Below the pieces are notes generated by a model. The model worked only from the letters and a program-made list of their open reading frames with translations. It made no database searches and had not been told where the DNA came from. Both the position numbers and the translations under genes were made by a program. DNA of 64,000 bases from contig OW121743.1 of NCBI GenBank assembly GCA_933228675.1, positions 90,186,998 to 90,250,997 on the forward strand, read 5' to 3'. Positions 1 through 12,444 of the stretch are shown piece after piece (position 1 is the stretch's first letter; each line of letters starts with the position of its first letter). Source of the DNA: Stomorhina lunata. Lineage: Eukaryota > Arthropoda > Insecta > Diptera > Rhiniidae.

Positions 1-316
1 TAAAAAACGTTTTTTTGGACTTAGCGGAGTCATTTTTACATCGATTTTAAATTTTAAAATATAAAACTTTTTGAATAGAAAAATTTTCCATGTAAACTTT
101 TTTGAATGGAAAATATTTTTGAATAGATTAATTTTCCATATGAAATTTTTTGTATAGAAAATTTTCAAAATTAAATTTTTTATAAGGAAAAATTTTCAAT
201 ACAAAATTTTTTGTATAGAGAAATTTTCTTTATTAAAAAATCTAACATTAAACAATATTAGATATTTTTGATAGAAAAATTTTTGATAAAAATATATTTT
301 TTTTTTCAAAAAATAA
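1..316. repeat. Degenerate AT-rich minisatellite, left edge of array A
   Basis: Diverged 25-30 bp units in which A-runs and T-runs alternate around remnants of the core TTTTCTATAGAAAA, often changed to TTTTGTATAG. From about 60 onward the unit is recognisable; the first 60 bases look like unique sequence. No coding content: the 61-codon frame at 268 is repeat plus part of the tRNA-like segment. The array probably continues to the left only as decayed sequence. Confidence 0.7.
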
Positions 317-460
317 CAAAATTGTTATTCAAAAAGAATGACTATTCGCATTTGATCCCAAATCTGTTACATTTATTTATTAATGTAACAGACCAATTTA
401 TTGATGAAAAGCCAAAAATTGTTTGCGGAGAAACCAAAAACATTTTTCTTTAGAAAGTTT
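317..460 (+). mobile_element. Truncated copy 1 of the tRNA-like dispersed segment
   Basis: Non-satellite block inside array A. Its body (GATCCCAAATCTG, then TTACATTTATTTATTAAT and a GGAGAAACCAA motif) matches the 5' half of the copy at 11166, and its end matches the GGAGAAACCAA stretch of the copy at 2311. The 3' half with the tRNA-like boxes is missing; satellite resumes at about 460. What it does is not known; it is described as mobile because diverged copies recur at four places. Confidence 0.5.
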
Positions 461-2310
461 TTCGATAAAAATTAATTTTTTATAGAAAATTTTTCGACAA
501 AAACATTTATCTGTGAAAAATTAAAAAAATAAATATTTTTCTATCAAAAAATTTTCTCAAAAAAAAATTTTTTCTATCGAAAAATATTCGATAAAATTTT
601 TTCTTAAGAAAAATTTTTGATAAAAATATTTTTCCATAGAAAAATTTTCGATATAAATATTTTTCTGCCCAAAAATTTTCTATATAAACATTTTTGATAA
701 AAAGATTTTCTCTATAAACACTTTTGATAAAAAATTTTTTGATAAAAAAAAATTTTATAGAAAAATTTTTGATAAAAATTTTTTTTTTTAAATTTATGAT
801 AAAAAAGTTTTTGATAATAGAATTTTATTTAGCAAAATTTTAGATAAAAAAATTTTTGATAAAAAAATTTCTATAGAAAAATTTTTGATAAAAAAAAATT
901 TTCTATACAAACATTTTTAATAAAAAATGAAAAAAAAAATTTTAGATAAAAAAATTTTCTATAGAAAAATTTTTGATACAAAAATTTTCTGTAGAAAAAT
1001 TTTTGATAAAAAAATTTCTATAGAAAAATTTTGCATAAAAAAAAAAAAAAAATTTGTGTAAAAAAAATTTAGAAAAGAATTTTATATAGAAAAATTTTCA
1101 ATAAATAAATGTTCTATAGATAATTTGTTAAAAATATTTTCTTTAGAAAAGTTTTTGATAAAAAATTTCTATTTAGTATAAAAAAAATTTCTTTAACAAT
1201 TTTTAATAAAAAATTTTCTATAGACAACTTTTTAATAAAAACATTTTATATAGAACAATTTTAAATAAAAAAAATTTCTATAGAAAAATTTTTGATAAAA
1301 AAGTTTCAATAAAAAATTTTTGATGAAAAAATTTTCTATGGAAAAAATTTTTGATAAAAAAAAATTCTATAAAAATATTTTTGATAAAAAAATTTCTTAT
1401 AGAAAAATTTTTGATAAGAAAATTTTCTACAGAAAAATTGTTGATAAAAAATTTTTTATAGAAACTTTTTTATCAAAAATTTTTCTGTAGAAAATTTTTT
1501 TATCAAAAATTTTTCTATAGACATTTTTTTTATAGAAACTTTTTTATCAACAATTTTTCTGTAGAAAATTTTTTTATCAAAAATTTTTCTATAGACATTT
1601 TCCTATAGAAAATTTTTTTATCAAAAATTTTTCTATAGACATTTTCCTATAGAAAATTTTTTTATCAAAAATTTTTTTTAGAAACTTTTTTATCAAAAAT
1701 TTTTCTGAAGAAATTTTTTTTATTAAAAATATTTCTATATAAAATTTTGTATAGAAAAATTTTCTGTAGAAAAATTTTCTATGGAAAAATTTTTGATAAA
1801 AAAATTTTCTATAGAAAAATTTTTGATAAAAAATTTTATATTGAAAAATTTTTGATAAAAAAATTTCTATAGAAAAATTTTTGATAAAAAACTTTTGTAC
1901 AGGAAATTTTTTGATAAAAAAATTTTGAAAAAAAATGATCCTATAACAAAATTCTTGCTAGAAAATGTTCCATAGAAAAATTTTTGATAAAAAAATTTTG
2001 TATAGAAAAATCTTTGATAAATAATTGTTGATAAGAGAATTTTTTATAAAAAAATATGAGAAAATAATTTTCTATAAAAAAATTTTTGTTAAAAAAATGT
2101 TCTATCGAAAAATTTTTACTAAAGAAATTTTTTTTAGAAAAATTTTTTCAAAAAATGTTTTATAGAAAACTTTTTGATAAAAAAGTTACTATAGAAAACT
2201 TTTTGATAAAAAAGTTACTATAGAAAAATTTTTGATAAAAAAATTTTCTATAGAAAAATTTATAATAAGGAAATTTTCTATAAAAAATTTTTGATAAAAA
2301 AATGTTCTCA
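461..2310. repeat. Array A: 30-bp CTATAG-core minisatellite with an internal orientation flip
   Basis: Tandem units of about 30 bp made of the palindromic core TTTTCTATAGAAAA and a linker reading TTTTTGATAAAAAAA. Units read GATAAAA-forward from 461 to about 1455, in reverse (TTTTTATCAAAAA) from about 1456 to 1740, and forward again to 2310. At the first switch (1441-1475) the two orientations meet head to head as a hairpin. Copies are moderately diverged, with single-base A/T run changes and small indels. No gene. Confidence 0.9.
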
Positions 2311-2575
2311 AAAAATAACAAAATTGTCGGGATGTAAATATTATTAAAAAAAAAACAGTAATCGCGCTTACTCTTTCTTTATTTATTGATAAAAATGTTT
2401 ACGTACGGAGAAACCAATTCCTCGACGCGTTTCGATGGCTGGTTAGGTCATCTCTTCAGGACGAGTATCCCATCTTTTAGACTGATCGAAAACCTCGCAT
2501 TATTACTTATTTTACAAACACAATCATTACGAATTATGTTTGTAAACCATAAGTAAAAGCTCAGATTATCAACTA
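2311..2575 (+). mobile_element. Copy 2 of the tRNA-like dispersed segment (possible SINE)
   Basis: Unique-looking block that interrupts array A and is about 80% matched by eye to 11166-11410. It contains TGGCTGGTTAGG at about 2434, close to a Pol III A box, and GATCGAAAACC about 50 bases later, close to a B box, as in tRNA-derived SINEs. The 3' part carries TTACGAATTATGTTTGTAAA and ends AAGTAAAAGCT. No poly-A tail or target duplication is visible, so SINE status is inference. Satellite resumes directly after it. Confidence 0.45.
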
Positions 2576-2880
2576 AATGTTCTATAAAAAAATTTTTGAT
2601 AAGAAAATTAAATTATGATATAAAAATTTTCTATAGAAAACTTTTTGAAAAAAAATTTTCTAAAGAAAAATTTTTGATAAAAAAATTTTCCATAGTGAAA
2701 TTTTTAAAAAAAAATTTTCTATAGAGAAATTTTTGTTAAAAAGTTCCTCTAGAAAAATTTTTGATAAAAAAATTTTTCATAAAAAAAATGTTGATAAAAA
2801 AATTTTCTATAGAAAAATTTTTGATAAAATTTTTTTTTATAAAATATTTTTTTATAAAAATATTTTTAAGTTTTTTTCGT
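2576..2880. repeat. Right end of array A
   Basis: The same 30-bp CTATAG-core units in the GATAAAA-forward orientation resume after the tRNA-like block and decay into T-rich sequence at about 2880. The 73-codon frame starting at 2733 runs through these units and is a product of the repeat. Confidence 0.8.
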
Positions 2881-4439
2881 TCTGTGCTCTTTGTGCCTAC
2901 CATTTATTATATGCCATTAGAATGAGCCAAGAATTGTCAGTGGCTACAGAGTAGAAGTCGTCTATCTCTAGTTTTTTCTGTCCGCCTCTTTGTCTGTCTG
3001 TCTACCTCTCTGTCTGTCTGACTGTCTTTGTATAATAGTCGAAGTATAGGTTGCAATTTTTACATTATTACATAATACATTAAAGTACATCCGAAATAAA
3101 CATTTTGGCAAACAAATGAGTCATTACAAATTATTGTTATTGACTAAAGATATGATAGTACCAATTTTTTTTAAAGCAAACCTAAAACATCATCATATAG
3201 TCATTCTGCAAAAAATTATTAAATAATCAAAAATTTAATGAAAAATTACACCAATTTCTATAAAAAAAAACTTTCTTCATACTTTTACTAATTTACAGTT
3301 ATAATAAAAGTATAATAAGAGGAAGGAAATAACTCCTTAAAACATCTCTTCAGGTAAATAATTGTAGTTTCCCAAGTACTTTTGCCATTCAAACTTCCAT
3401 CCTCCAACACTCAAAAGGAAACAGCAGGAAATGAAAGAGAAAAGGAGAAATCCTAAAAACTACATTATTACCACCTGGAGCGTTTAATTAACTATTTGTT
3501 GTAATATAGTATAAAATGTTCAAGGTAAAGAACAAAATCTAGAAAAATTCACTTTTTTCAGAAAATTCTATTATATACCAAAGGAAAGAATAAAAAAAAG
3601 CTTTTATATTTTATAGCTTTTATGGAAAAAGTTTAATTAGAAAATAAAGCGCAACGAAAAAGAAAATACAAAAACAACAACAGCAAAAAATCAAATCAAC
3701 AAATTTTATGTAATTGAACTTGGTTAAGGAAAAAAATATTTCATAGATGAAAAAGTTTTATGTACAATTTTCTATGGAAAATCGACGAAAAAATAAGCAA
3801 ACGAATTCAATGAATTCAAAAGGGGAAAATATGATGGTAATAAAGCCATGATATGATGATTATTAATAAATTTAATTTATTTTTTCCCGCTGGTTATACA
3901 AATTGAAGTAATTCAATAAAAATGCAATATCAAATTACATTATTTGAAATGTACTCTACAATATATATTTTTTGTATTTTATTTCCGATGATATAGATAT
4001 TGTTCAATGTACAATAATAAAAATTAAAATATGTTTTAATAAATATTTTTTGTTTAAATAGTTCAATATTTAATTTGAATTTTTACGAGTTTATGGTTAA
4101 GGACAATAAGTTTAATGTGGCTTGTGTCAGTGGTATTGTTGGTTAATCAGCAAGTATTTTTATTTAATGTTTTGTAAAAATTTAAATTATATTTGTTTAA
4201 AAAAATAATATATTTTATTGGTTTCATTGGATTGTTTATAAAGGTCAACCACACCCGCTTTAATGCCGATTGTAACCAGGCGGTCAATCACATTTTGACG
4301 TTGGTACAAAAAATGTAAAGTTTTTTTTAAGAAAAAAATATATTTAAATCTTCCTGCTTTAACACGATATCTTACAACATAGTTTTATCTAATACGAATT
4401 AAAAATTGAGGATGAATTTGTTTTAAACTACGCTTGAAA
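2881..4439. other. Non-coding, no recognisable element
   Basis: AT-rich sequence with no frame above background. It holds a TCTG-type microsatellite (2975-3035) and scattered poly-A/T runs. A CAG/GTAAAT junction near 3346 was considered as a splice signal and rejected. Nothing else could be supported. Confidence 0.6.
2975..3035. repeat. Imperfect (TCTG)n microsatellite
   Basis: Several TCTG tetramers interrupted by TACC and CTCT. The GTCY-type tetramer is the same kind seen inside the mini-me elements of this window, but no mini-me termini are visible here. Confidence 0.75.
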
Positions 4440-6105
4440 ATTTATACGATCACCAAATTTTCTATAGAAAACTTTGGCGATCACCAAATTTTCTATAGAA
4501 AACTTTGGCGATCACCAACATTTCTATAGAAAACTTTGGCGATCACCAACTTTTTTATAGAAAACTTTGGCGATCACCAACTTTTCTATAGAAAACTTTG
4601 GCGATCACCAATTTTTCTATGGAAAACTTTGGCGATCACCAACTTTTCTATAGAAAACTTTGGCGATCACCAAATTTTCTATAGAAAACTTTGGCGATCA
4701 CCAAATTTTCTATAGAAAACTTTGGCGATCACCAACTTTTCTATAGAAAACTTTGGCGATCACCAACTTTTCTATAGAAAACTTTGGCGATCACCAAATT
4801 TTCTATAGAAAACTTTGGCGATCACCAAATTTTCTATAGAAAACTTTGGCGATCACCAAATTTTCTATAGAAAACTTTGGCGATCACCAAATTTTCTATA
4901 GAAAACTTTGGCGATCACCAAATTTTCTATAGAAAACTTTGGCGATCACCAAATTTTCTATAGAAAACTTTGGCGATCACCAAATTTTCTATAGAAAACT
5001 TTGGCGATCACCAACTTTTCTATAGAAAACTTTGGCGATCACCAACTTTTCTATAGAAAACTTTGCGAACATCAATTTTTCTATAGAAATTTTTGGCTAT
5101 CACAAACTTTTCTATAAAAAACTTTGGCGATCACCAACTTTTCTATAGAAAACTTGGGCGATCACCAACTTTTTCTTTAGAAGACTTTGGCGATCACCAA
5201 CTATTCTATAGAAAACTTTGGCAATCACCAAATTTTCTATAGAAAACTTTGGCGATCACCAAATTTTCTATAGAAAACTTTGGCGATCACCAAATTTTCT
5301 ATAGAAAACTTTGGCGATCACCAATTTTTCTATAGAAAACTTTGGCGATCACCAATTTTTTTATAGAAAACTTTGGCGATCACCAATTTTTCTATAGAAA
5401 ACTTTGGCGATCACCAACTTTTCTAGAGAAAACTTTGGCGATCACCAACTTTTCTACAGAAAACTTTGGCGATCACCAACTTTTCTACAGATAACGTTGG
5501 CGACCACCAACTTTTCTATAGAAAACTTTTGGCGATCACCACCTTTTTCATAGAAAACTTTGGCGATCACAAATTTTTCTATAGAAAACTTTGGCGATCA
5601 CCAACTTTTCTATAGAAAACTTTGGCGATCACCAACTTTTCTATAGAAAACTTTGGCGATCACCAACTTTTCTATAGAAAACATTGGCGATCACCAACTT
5701 TTCTATAGAAAATTTTGGCGATCACCAACTTTTCTATAGAAAACTTTGGCGATCACCAATTTTTTTTTTAGAAAACTTTGACGATCATCAACTTTTCTTT
5801 AGAAAACTTTGACGATCACCAACTTTTCTTTAGAAAACTTTGGCGAACACCAACCTTTCTAGAGAAAGCTTCGGCGATCACCAACTTTTCTATAGAAAAC
5901 TTTGGCGATCACCAACTTTTCTATAGAAAACTTCGGCTATCACCAACTTTTCTATAGAAAACTTCGGCTATCACCAACTTTTCTATAGAAAACTTTGACG
6001 ATCACGAACTTTTCTATAGAAAACTTTAGCTATCAACAACTTTTTTATAGAAAACTTAGGCTATCAACAACTTTTCTTTAGAAAACTTTATCGATCACCT
6101 TTTGG
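4440..6105. repeat. Array B: 31-bp minisatellite with GATC quasi-palindrome, about 54 units
   Basis: Tandem array with an exact 31-bp period (TTGGCG at 4691 and 4722). Each unit holds two palindromic parts: TTGGCGATCACCAA, a quasi-palindrome around GATC with one C/A mismatch pair, and TTTTCTATAGAAAA, a perfect 14-bp palindrome shared with the other western arrays. The middle (about 4680-5060) is nearly homogeneous with an A/C variation after CACCAA; both edges, especially after 5490, are more diverged. This is the least AT-rich array west of 47 kb. The left edge begins with CGATCACC and the right edge ends with the same motif. No gene. Confidence 0.95.
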
Positions 6106-7869
6106 TACATTTTTTGCTATACAGTGTCATATTTTTGGATATTTCTAGTATAAACTTTCCTTTATTTTCGTCATGTCTTTTGATTAAATTTAATTGGTTT
6201 GACATTTCCAACTTGAGAACATACAAAGGCACCCATTAATCATCTCCTATGACTGCACTTTCACTAAAAAACAAACGGATGACATTGTTTAAATAAAATG
6301 TTAATTTCTAAACAATTAACAAAACAATTAAATAAAAGCAACAAAGTTTTACATTGAATTTTGTTTTCTTGTTTTTTCTTTTTTTGCTGTATCTTGTTTT
6401 TCTTCAGTCACTTTGATTGAATAAATTCAATCAAGCAGCATTAATCGAGTCAGTAAGTTTTGTCACTCAAAGTGAATGACTGAAGGTGTGAACGAATGAA
6501 TGCAAAAATGAATCAATAAACGAATGACAGTCACTCAAAATGACTTTCATTGATTTATTTACTTTATTTAAATATAAATTGCTCTCGTATCACCTTTTGC
6601 GAATGTTAGAGACTCGAGATTTAAATGATTTGTATCGAAATGAGTATTTGGAAAGGTTTTCTATTTTTGTTTTTGTATTTTCGATGACACAGTTCTAAAT
6701 TCGTATAAGTTTTGCACACTGACTCTGAAAAATAAAACTACTACATAACAACAAAAAAATACCCATACACTCTACATGTCAAACGAAATGAACATTCAGC
6801 TGAATATATTGATAAAAAAATATCGTATGTTTTGAATGAAAAATCCGTAACTTTATACTATAGCATATAGACAAAGAACACCTCTTCTATATATTCATTG
6901 CCACCCATGTCAACAGAGCTCAAGTTGAAAGGCTCTTTGTGTGTTAGAAAAAAAATTCCGTAACAATAAAAAACAAAAATCTAAAACAGAAATAAATGAC
7001 AAAAATTCAATTAAGTTTTAAGACTACAAAACAACAGCTTCGAATACAAAACAAAATAATAGAAGAACAAACAAAAAAATTTGGTTGAAAAGTTCACAAT
7101 CAAAAAAAATAAAAAAAATCAATACATAATTGAATTGAATTTTTTTGGTTTCACATTAGTACAGATTCGGAAAAAAACCATCACAAAAGTTAATAAAGAT
7201 TTTCTCGTTTATGAGTCAATTTTTTAATAGAAAATTTATCCCCCTCTTGAATTTTGTGTCAAGTATTTCTAACTCACACCCAGACTAATTTTGGGGAAAA
7301 ATATCTGGTTAGAAAATTAAATTTCTCTAACTCATCATTATTTTTAAACTTCTTTTTAAAAGGAAAAATTGTTAATGAACAATTTTTCATACATACAAAC
7401 TTTCTCAAAATTACACTAGACAACAAATGAACACATTTTGAAAAGTACAAGGTCGTGACTATAAAGGTTCTATTCTAGTATCAAATTATAGTGAAACCCT
7501 ATACTCAGTTTTGCCAATTTAGTGACCATTTTATGTCTAAGGGCCTTCAAAGCTTAGCCAATATTAGCATGATGCCTAAAAAAGGTGACATCAGTTTATA
7601 CCAAATAGCTAATCAGCACTTAAAAATATAGCTTAACTATGTTCGGACAAAATATAGCCAAGAGCGTGGCATATAAGCCTTGCTAAAATCTTCTTCTAAA
7701 AAATCTAACTACTTAGATATTTTGATATTTCTCATCATATTTAAGAAAATTTTTGAGATTATATCGAAAACAAACATTACTTCAAAATTTTAACAGTTTT
7801 TTGACATATATTAAGAATCAGTGGTTAAAAAAATGATATTAGTTTTAAATAACTGCGGTATATTGGAAT
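6106..7869. other. Non-coding, unique-looking
   Basis: No coding signal or transposon end was recognised. It includes a foldback at 6405-6482 (see findings), GAATGAATG-type short repeats around 6490-6530, and otherwise AT-rich sequence. Confidence 0.55.
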
Positions 7870-8989
7870 TTACAGAATCAATTTAATAAAAAATTGTTCT
7901 TTATAAAATTTTTTCTACTGACAATTTTCATATTAATTTGTTTGGAAAATTGTTCCATTTAAAATTTTTTCTGTAAAAAAATGTCCAACTAAAAATTGTT
8001 TGTACCGAAAAATTTTAAATTTTAAATTTTTTCTATAGTGAAATTTTTCATTAAATTTTTTGGTAAAGAAAAATTTATTTGTATAAAAAAATTCTACATA
8101 AAATTTTTTGTATAGACAAATTTTAAATATAAAATTTTCTGTACCGAAACATTTTAAATTTAAGATTTTTTGTATAGAAGAATTGTTAATATTAAATTTT
8201 TGTCATAAATTTTTTTTATCTATTTTTTATCAAAAAACTTTCTATAAAAGTTTTTTTTTATCAAAAATGTTCTCTTTAGAAATTTTTTTTATCAAACATT
8301 TTTCTACAAAAAATTTTATTATCAAAAATTTTTTTATTGAACATTTTTTCATCAAAAATTTTTTATAGGAAATTTTGTTATCAAAAATTTTCTAAAAATT
8401 TTTCGATAGAAATTTTCTGTAAAAAAATTTTTAGTCAAAAAATTATTATTATTATAGGCCAGAAAAATTTTTTATCAAAGATTTTTCTATAGAACATTTT
8501 TGAAAATTTCGTAAAAAAAATGTTTCTATAGAAATTTTTTTTATTAAAAATTTTTCTATAAAAAATTGTTTACCAAAACTTTGTAAATCACTTTTTTAAA
8601 AAAAGATTATTTACAAAACATTTTTTTAATAAAAAATTTTCTATAGAAAATTTTTTTACCAAAAATTTTTACAAAAAATTTTTCTATAGAAGATTTTTTA
8701 TCAAAAATTTTCTTTATAGAAAAATTTTTTATCAAACATTTTTCTATAGAAAATTTTATTATCAAACATTTTTCTATAGAAAATTTTATTATCAAAAATT
8801 TTTCTATTGAAAATTTTTTCACCAAAAATTTTTCTATGGAAAATTTTTTTATCAAAAATTTTATAAAAATTTTAGAAATTTCTCAAAAAAAATTTTTTGG
8901 TAGAAAAATTATTATTTATTATTTGGCCAGAAAAATGTTTCTATAGAACTTTTGTGAAAATTTTTCTATAGAAAGTTTTTTTTATCACT
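7870..8989. repeat. Array C, left part: 30-bp CTATAG-core units, reverse orientation
   Basis: Starts with degenerate units, becoming regular from about 8200. Units read TTTCTATAGAAAA then TTTTTTATCAAAAA, the reverse of most of array A. The stretch from 8161 is repeated almost unchanged at 10464, showing a larger duplication. Frames at 8108 (plus) and 8855 (minus) are produced by the units. Confidence 0.85.
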
Positions 8990-10140
8990 TTTTTACCAAA
9001 AAATTTTCTCTAAAAATTTTTTTACCAAAAAATTTTCTCTAAAAATTTTTTACCAAAAAATTTTCTATAAAAATTTTTTTACAAAAAAATTTTCTACAAA
9101 AATTTTTTTAGCAAAAAATTTTCTATAAAAATTTTTTTAGCAAAAAATTTTCTATAAAAATTTTTTTAGAAAAAAATTTTCTATAATAATTTTTTTACCA
9201 AAAAATTTTCTATAAAAATTTTTTTACTAAAAAAAATTTTCTATAGAAATTTTTTTACCAAATAATTTTTTATACAATTTTGTTTATCAAAAAATTTTCT
9301 ATAAAAATTTTTTTACCAAAAAATTTTCTATAAAAATTTTTTTACCAAAAAATTTTCTGTAAAAATTTTTTATCAAAAAATATTCTGTAAAAATTTTTTA
9401 ACAAAATATTTTCTATAATAATTTTTTTACCAAAAAATTTTCTATAAAAATTTTTTTACCAAAAAATTTTCTATAAAATTTTTTTTTTACCAAAAAAATT
9501 TCTATAAAAATTTTTTTACCAAAAAATTTTCTATAAAAATTTCTTACCAAAAAATTTCCTATAAAAATTTTTTTACCAAAAAATTTTCTATAAAAAATTT
9601 TTTACCAAAAAATTTTCTATAATAATTTTTTTACCAAAAAATTTTCTATAAAATTTTTTTTTACCAAAAAAATTTCTATAAAAATTTTTTTACCAAAAAA
9701 ATTTCTATAAAAAATTTTTTTACCAAAAAATTTTCTATAAAAATTTTTTTACCAAAAAATTTTCTATAAAAATTTTTTTACCAAAAAATTTTCTATAATA
9801 ATTTTATTACCAAAAAATTTTCTATAAACATTTTTTTACCAAAAAATTTTCTATAAAAATCTTTTTACCAAAAAAATTTTCTATAAAATTTTTTTTACCA
9901 AAAAATTTTCTATACAAATTTTTTTACCAAAAAATTTTCTATAAAAACTTTTTTTTTCCCAAAAAATTTTCTATAAAAATTTTTTTTCCAAAAAATTTTC
10001 TATAAAAATGTTTTTACCAAAGAATTTTCGATAAAAATTTTTTTACCAAAAAATTTTCTATAAAAAATTTTTTTACCAAAAAATTTTGTATAAACAATTT
10101 TTTTACCATAAAATTTTCTACACAAAATTAGATTAACAAA
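8990..10140. repeat. Array C, centre: 29-bp ACCAAAAAA variant
   Basis: Regular 29-bp period (ACCAAAAAA at 9429 and 9458). The core is changed to TTTTCTATAAAAA, so the 14-bp palindrome is half lost, and the linker reads TTTTTTTACC. About 39 units of high similarity suggest a younger expansion inside an older 30-bp array. Because 29 is not a multiple of three, this part has no long frames. Confidence 0.9.
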
Positions 10141-11165
10141 AAATTTTCTATATTAAATTTTTTACCAAAAATTTTTTATAGAAAATTTTTTTACCAAAAT
10201 TTTTTCTATAGAAATTTTTTTTTATCAAAAATTTTTGTATAGAAAATTTTTTTTATCAACATTTTTTCAATAAACATTTTTCTATGGAAAATTTTTTTTA
10301 AAAATTTTCTAAATGATTTTCTATAGAAATTTTCTGAAAAAAAAAAAATTTTTTGGTCAAAAAAAATATTTGGCCAGAAAAATTTTTCTATAGAAATTTT
10401 TTTTATCACTTTTTTACCAAATTTTACAAAAAAATTTTCTATACAAAATTAACATTTTCAATTTAAGATTTTTTGTATAGAAGAATTGTTAATATTAAAT
10501 TTTTGTCATACAATTTTTTTTATCTATTTTTTATCAAAAAATTTTCTATAAAAGATTTTTTTATCAAAAAAATTTCTCTCTAGACAATTTTTTTATCAAA
10601 CATTTTTCTATAAAAAATTTTATTATCAAAAATTTTTTTATTGAACATTTTTTTCCCAAAAATTTTTCTATAGAAAATTTTTTTACCAAAAATTTTTCTA
10701 TCAAACATTTCCTATAGAACTTTTTGAAAATATTTTTATCAAACATTTTTCTATAGAAAACTTTATTATCAAAAATTTTCTATTAAAAATTTTTTCTCCA
10801 AAAATTTTTCTATAGAAAATTTTTGGTCACAATTTTTTCTATAGAAAATTTTTCGACCAAAAATTTTTTTTACAGAAAATTCTTTAATCAAAAATTTTTC
10901 TATAAATTTTTTTTTCTTTTAAATTTTTTTATAGAAATTATTTTTGTCAACAATTTTTCTATAGAATTTTTTTTTTATAAATTTTTCGATAAAAGTATTT
11001 TACCAAAATTTTTTCTACAATTTTTTTTTTTGTTAAAAATTGTTCTATAGAAAATTTTTTTTCAAAAATTTTCCTACAACCTGTAAAAATTTTTTTTATA
11101 AAAATTTTTGTATATAAAATTTTTTTATCAAACATTTTTCTGTAGAAAATTTTTTTTTATCAAAA
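10141..11165. repeat. Array C, right part: degenerate 30-bp units
   Basis: Returns to ATCAAAAA-linker units like the left part and includes the duplicated stretch 10464-10670 matching 8161-8370. It ends at the tRNA-like block at 11166. Confidence 0.85.
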
Positions 11166-11410
11166 AGAAAGATCCCAATCTGTTACATTTATTTATTAAT
11201 ATAATAGACAATTTATTGACAAAAGCCAAAAAATGTTTGTGGGGACAACAAATTCCCTGATGCTTTTCGATGACTGGTTAGGCCATCTCTACAGGAGGAG
11301 TATTCCTACTTTTAGGCAGATCGAAAACCTCGCATTATTACCTATTTTACAAACACACTAATTACGAATTATGTTTGTAAACCATAAGTAAAAGCTTAGC
11401 TTATTAACTG
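11166..11410 (+). mobile_element. Copy 3 of the tRNA-like dispersed segment
   Basis: Most complete copy: it combines the 5' part seen at 317 and the 3' part seen at 2311. A-box-like TGACTGGTTAGG and B-box-like GATCGAAAACC are separated by about 50 bases. It ends with TTACGAATTATGTTTGTAAA and AAGTAAAAGCT, as at 2311. It lies at the outer border of array C. SINE identity is inference; no tail or target duplication is seen. Confidence 0.5.
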
Positions 11411-11439
11411 AACAAAAGCAAACACAAACATTTTTCAGT

Positions 11440-11660
11440 TTTATCTTCCTTCACTTCCCTATATAAAAATTTTCTTTATAACATTTTTTGTATAGAAAAA
11501 TTTTCAATATTAGATTTTTTGTGTAGAAGAATTTTTAATTTAAAATTTTTTGTATAGAAAAATGTTTAATAAAATTTTTTTTATAAAGATATTTTCGATA
11601 TGAATTTTTCCTTTCAGAAAAATGTTCAATAAAAATTTGTGCTATAGAAAATTTTTTGAA
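11440..11660. repeat. Degenerate CTATAG-family units
   Basis: Short run of diverged units with TTTTTGTATAGAAAAATT patterns after the tRNA-like block; likely an eroded tail of array C. Confidence 0.6.
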
Positions 11661-12210
11661 AATTTGCTGCCGATAATGTCGATTTTTTTTAAATATGCCA
11701 ATCTTTTACGAAATTTTTCTGGCAGCCCTGTTTAGAAGGGTTTTAGACTTTTTTAGTTCTTCTTAGAGGGATACAAATATTTTATAGAGAGTTTCTTAAT
11801 CTTATGTCTATACTCCAGTCGTTAAAGGGCAAAAACTTTCTACAGAAAAATTTTCAGCTCCTTGTACTTTACATACTTAGATATCTTTAGAGTCTTATAA
11901 TATATCTATTATAAGCTTCCTAGTTGATCTTAGCAAACTTTCTTATTGAAGACACAAAATTTTCTATAAATTAATTTTCATTGTCTTTGTATATTTCTTC
12001 CAGTGTAAGTGTTTTGAAGTTTTGTGGGATACCTTAAAGAGGAAAAAATAGTAAGAAAGTACATAAAGTCTAAAATGTAAGACAAACAAAAACAAGATAC
12101 AATTAAGTAAATAGTCAAGTACTTAAGTGAGAATGTCAAGCCAAAAGCTGTCATATGGTGATATGCATATACAAGTGGCAAATTGCATGTCTACATACAA
12201 TACTTACTAG
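11661..12210. other. Non-coding, no recognisable element
   Basis: AT-rich, no supported gene. Ends at the TAGGGTGACA motif (12211-12220), which has an exact inverted partner at 14301-14310. Confidence 0.55.
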
Positions 12211-12444
12211 TAGGGTGACAATTACTTATATGAAATCAATTGGGTGTTTTAGATCCGGGGATTTCTGGTAGGAATATTGTTTAAGTAAGTCTAAAAGTTG
12301 AGGTCTTAAAATATAAACGAAATCGGACAACGTTTTCTGGACGAGCATCAAAGTCTTTTGAAACCATTTGTATGAAGTTCTTTGAGATCTGAACTTTCAG
12401 AACTAGAGTCACAATGTTTCGCCAGCCTCACTTTAAAATTAAAT

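Noticed and set aside
3330..3360. CAG/GTAAAT junction as a second recursive splice site
   Set aside because: No pyrimidine tract before the AG and a weak donor; much poorer than the site at 50368.
4440..6105. CRISPR-like array (31-bp repeats)
   Set aside because: Units are directly tandem with no unique spacers, and the genome is clearly eukaryotic.
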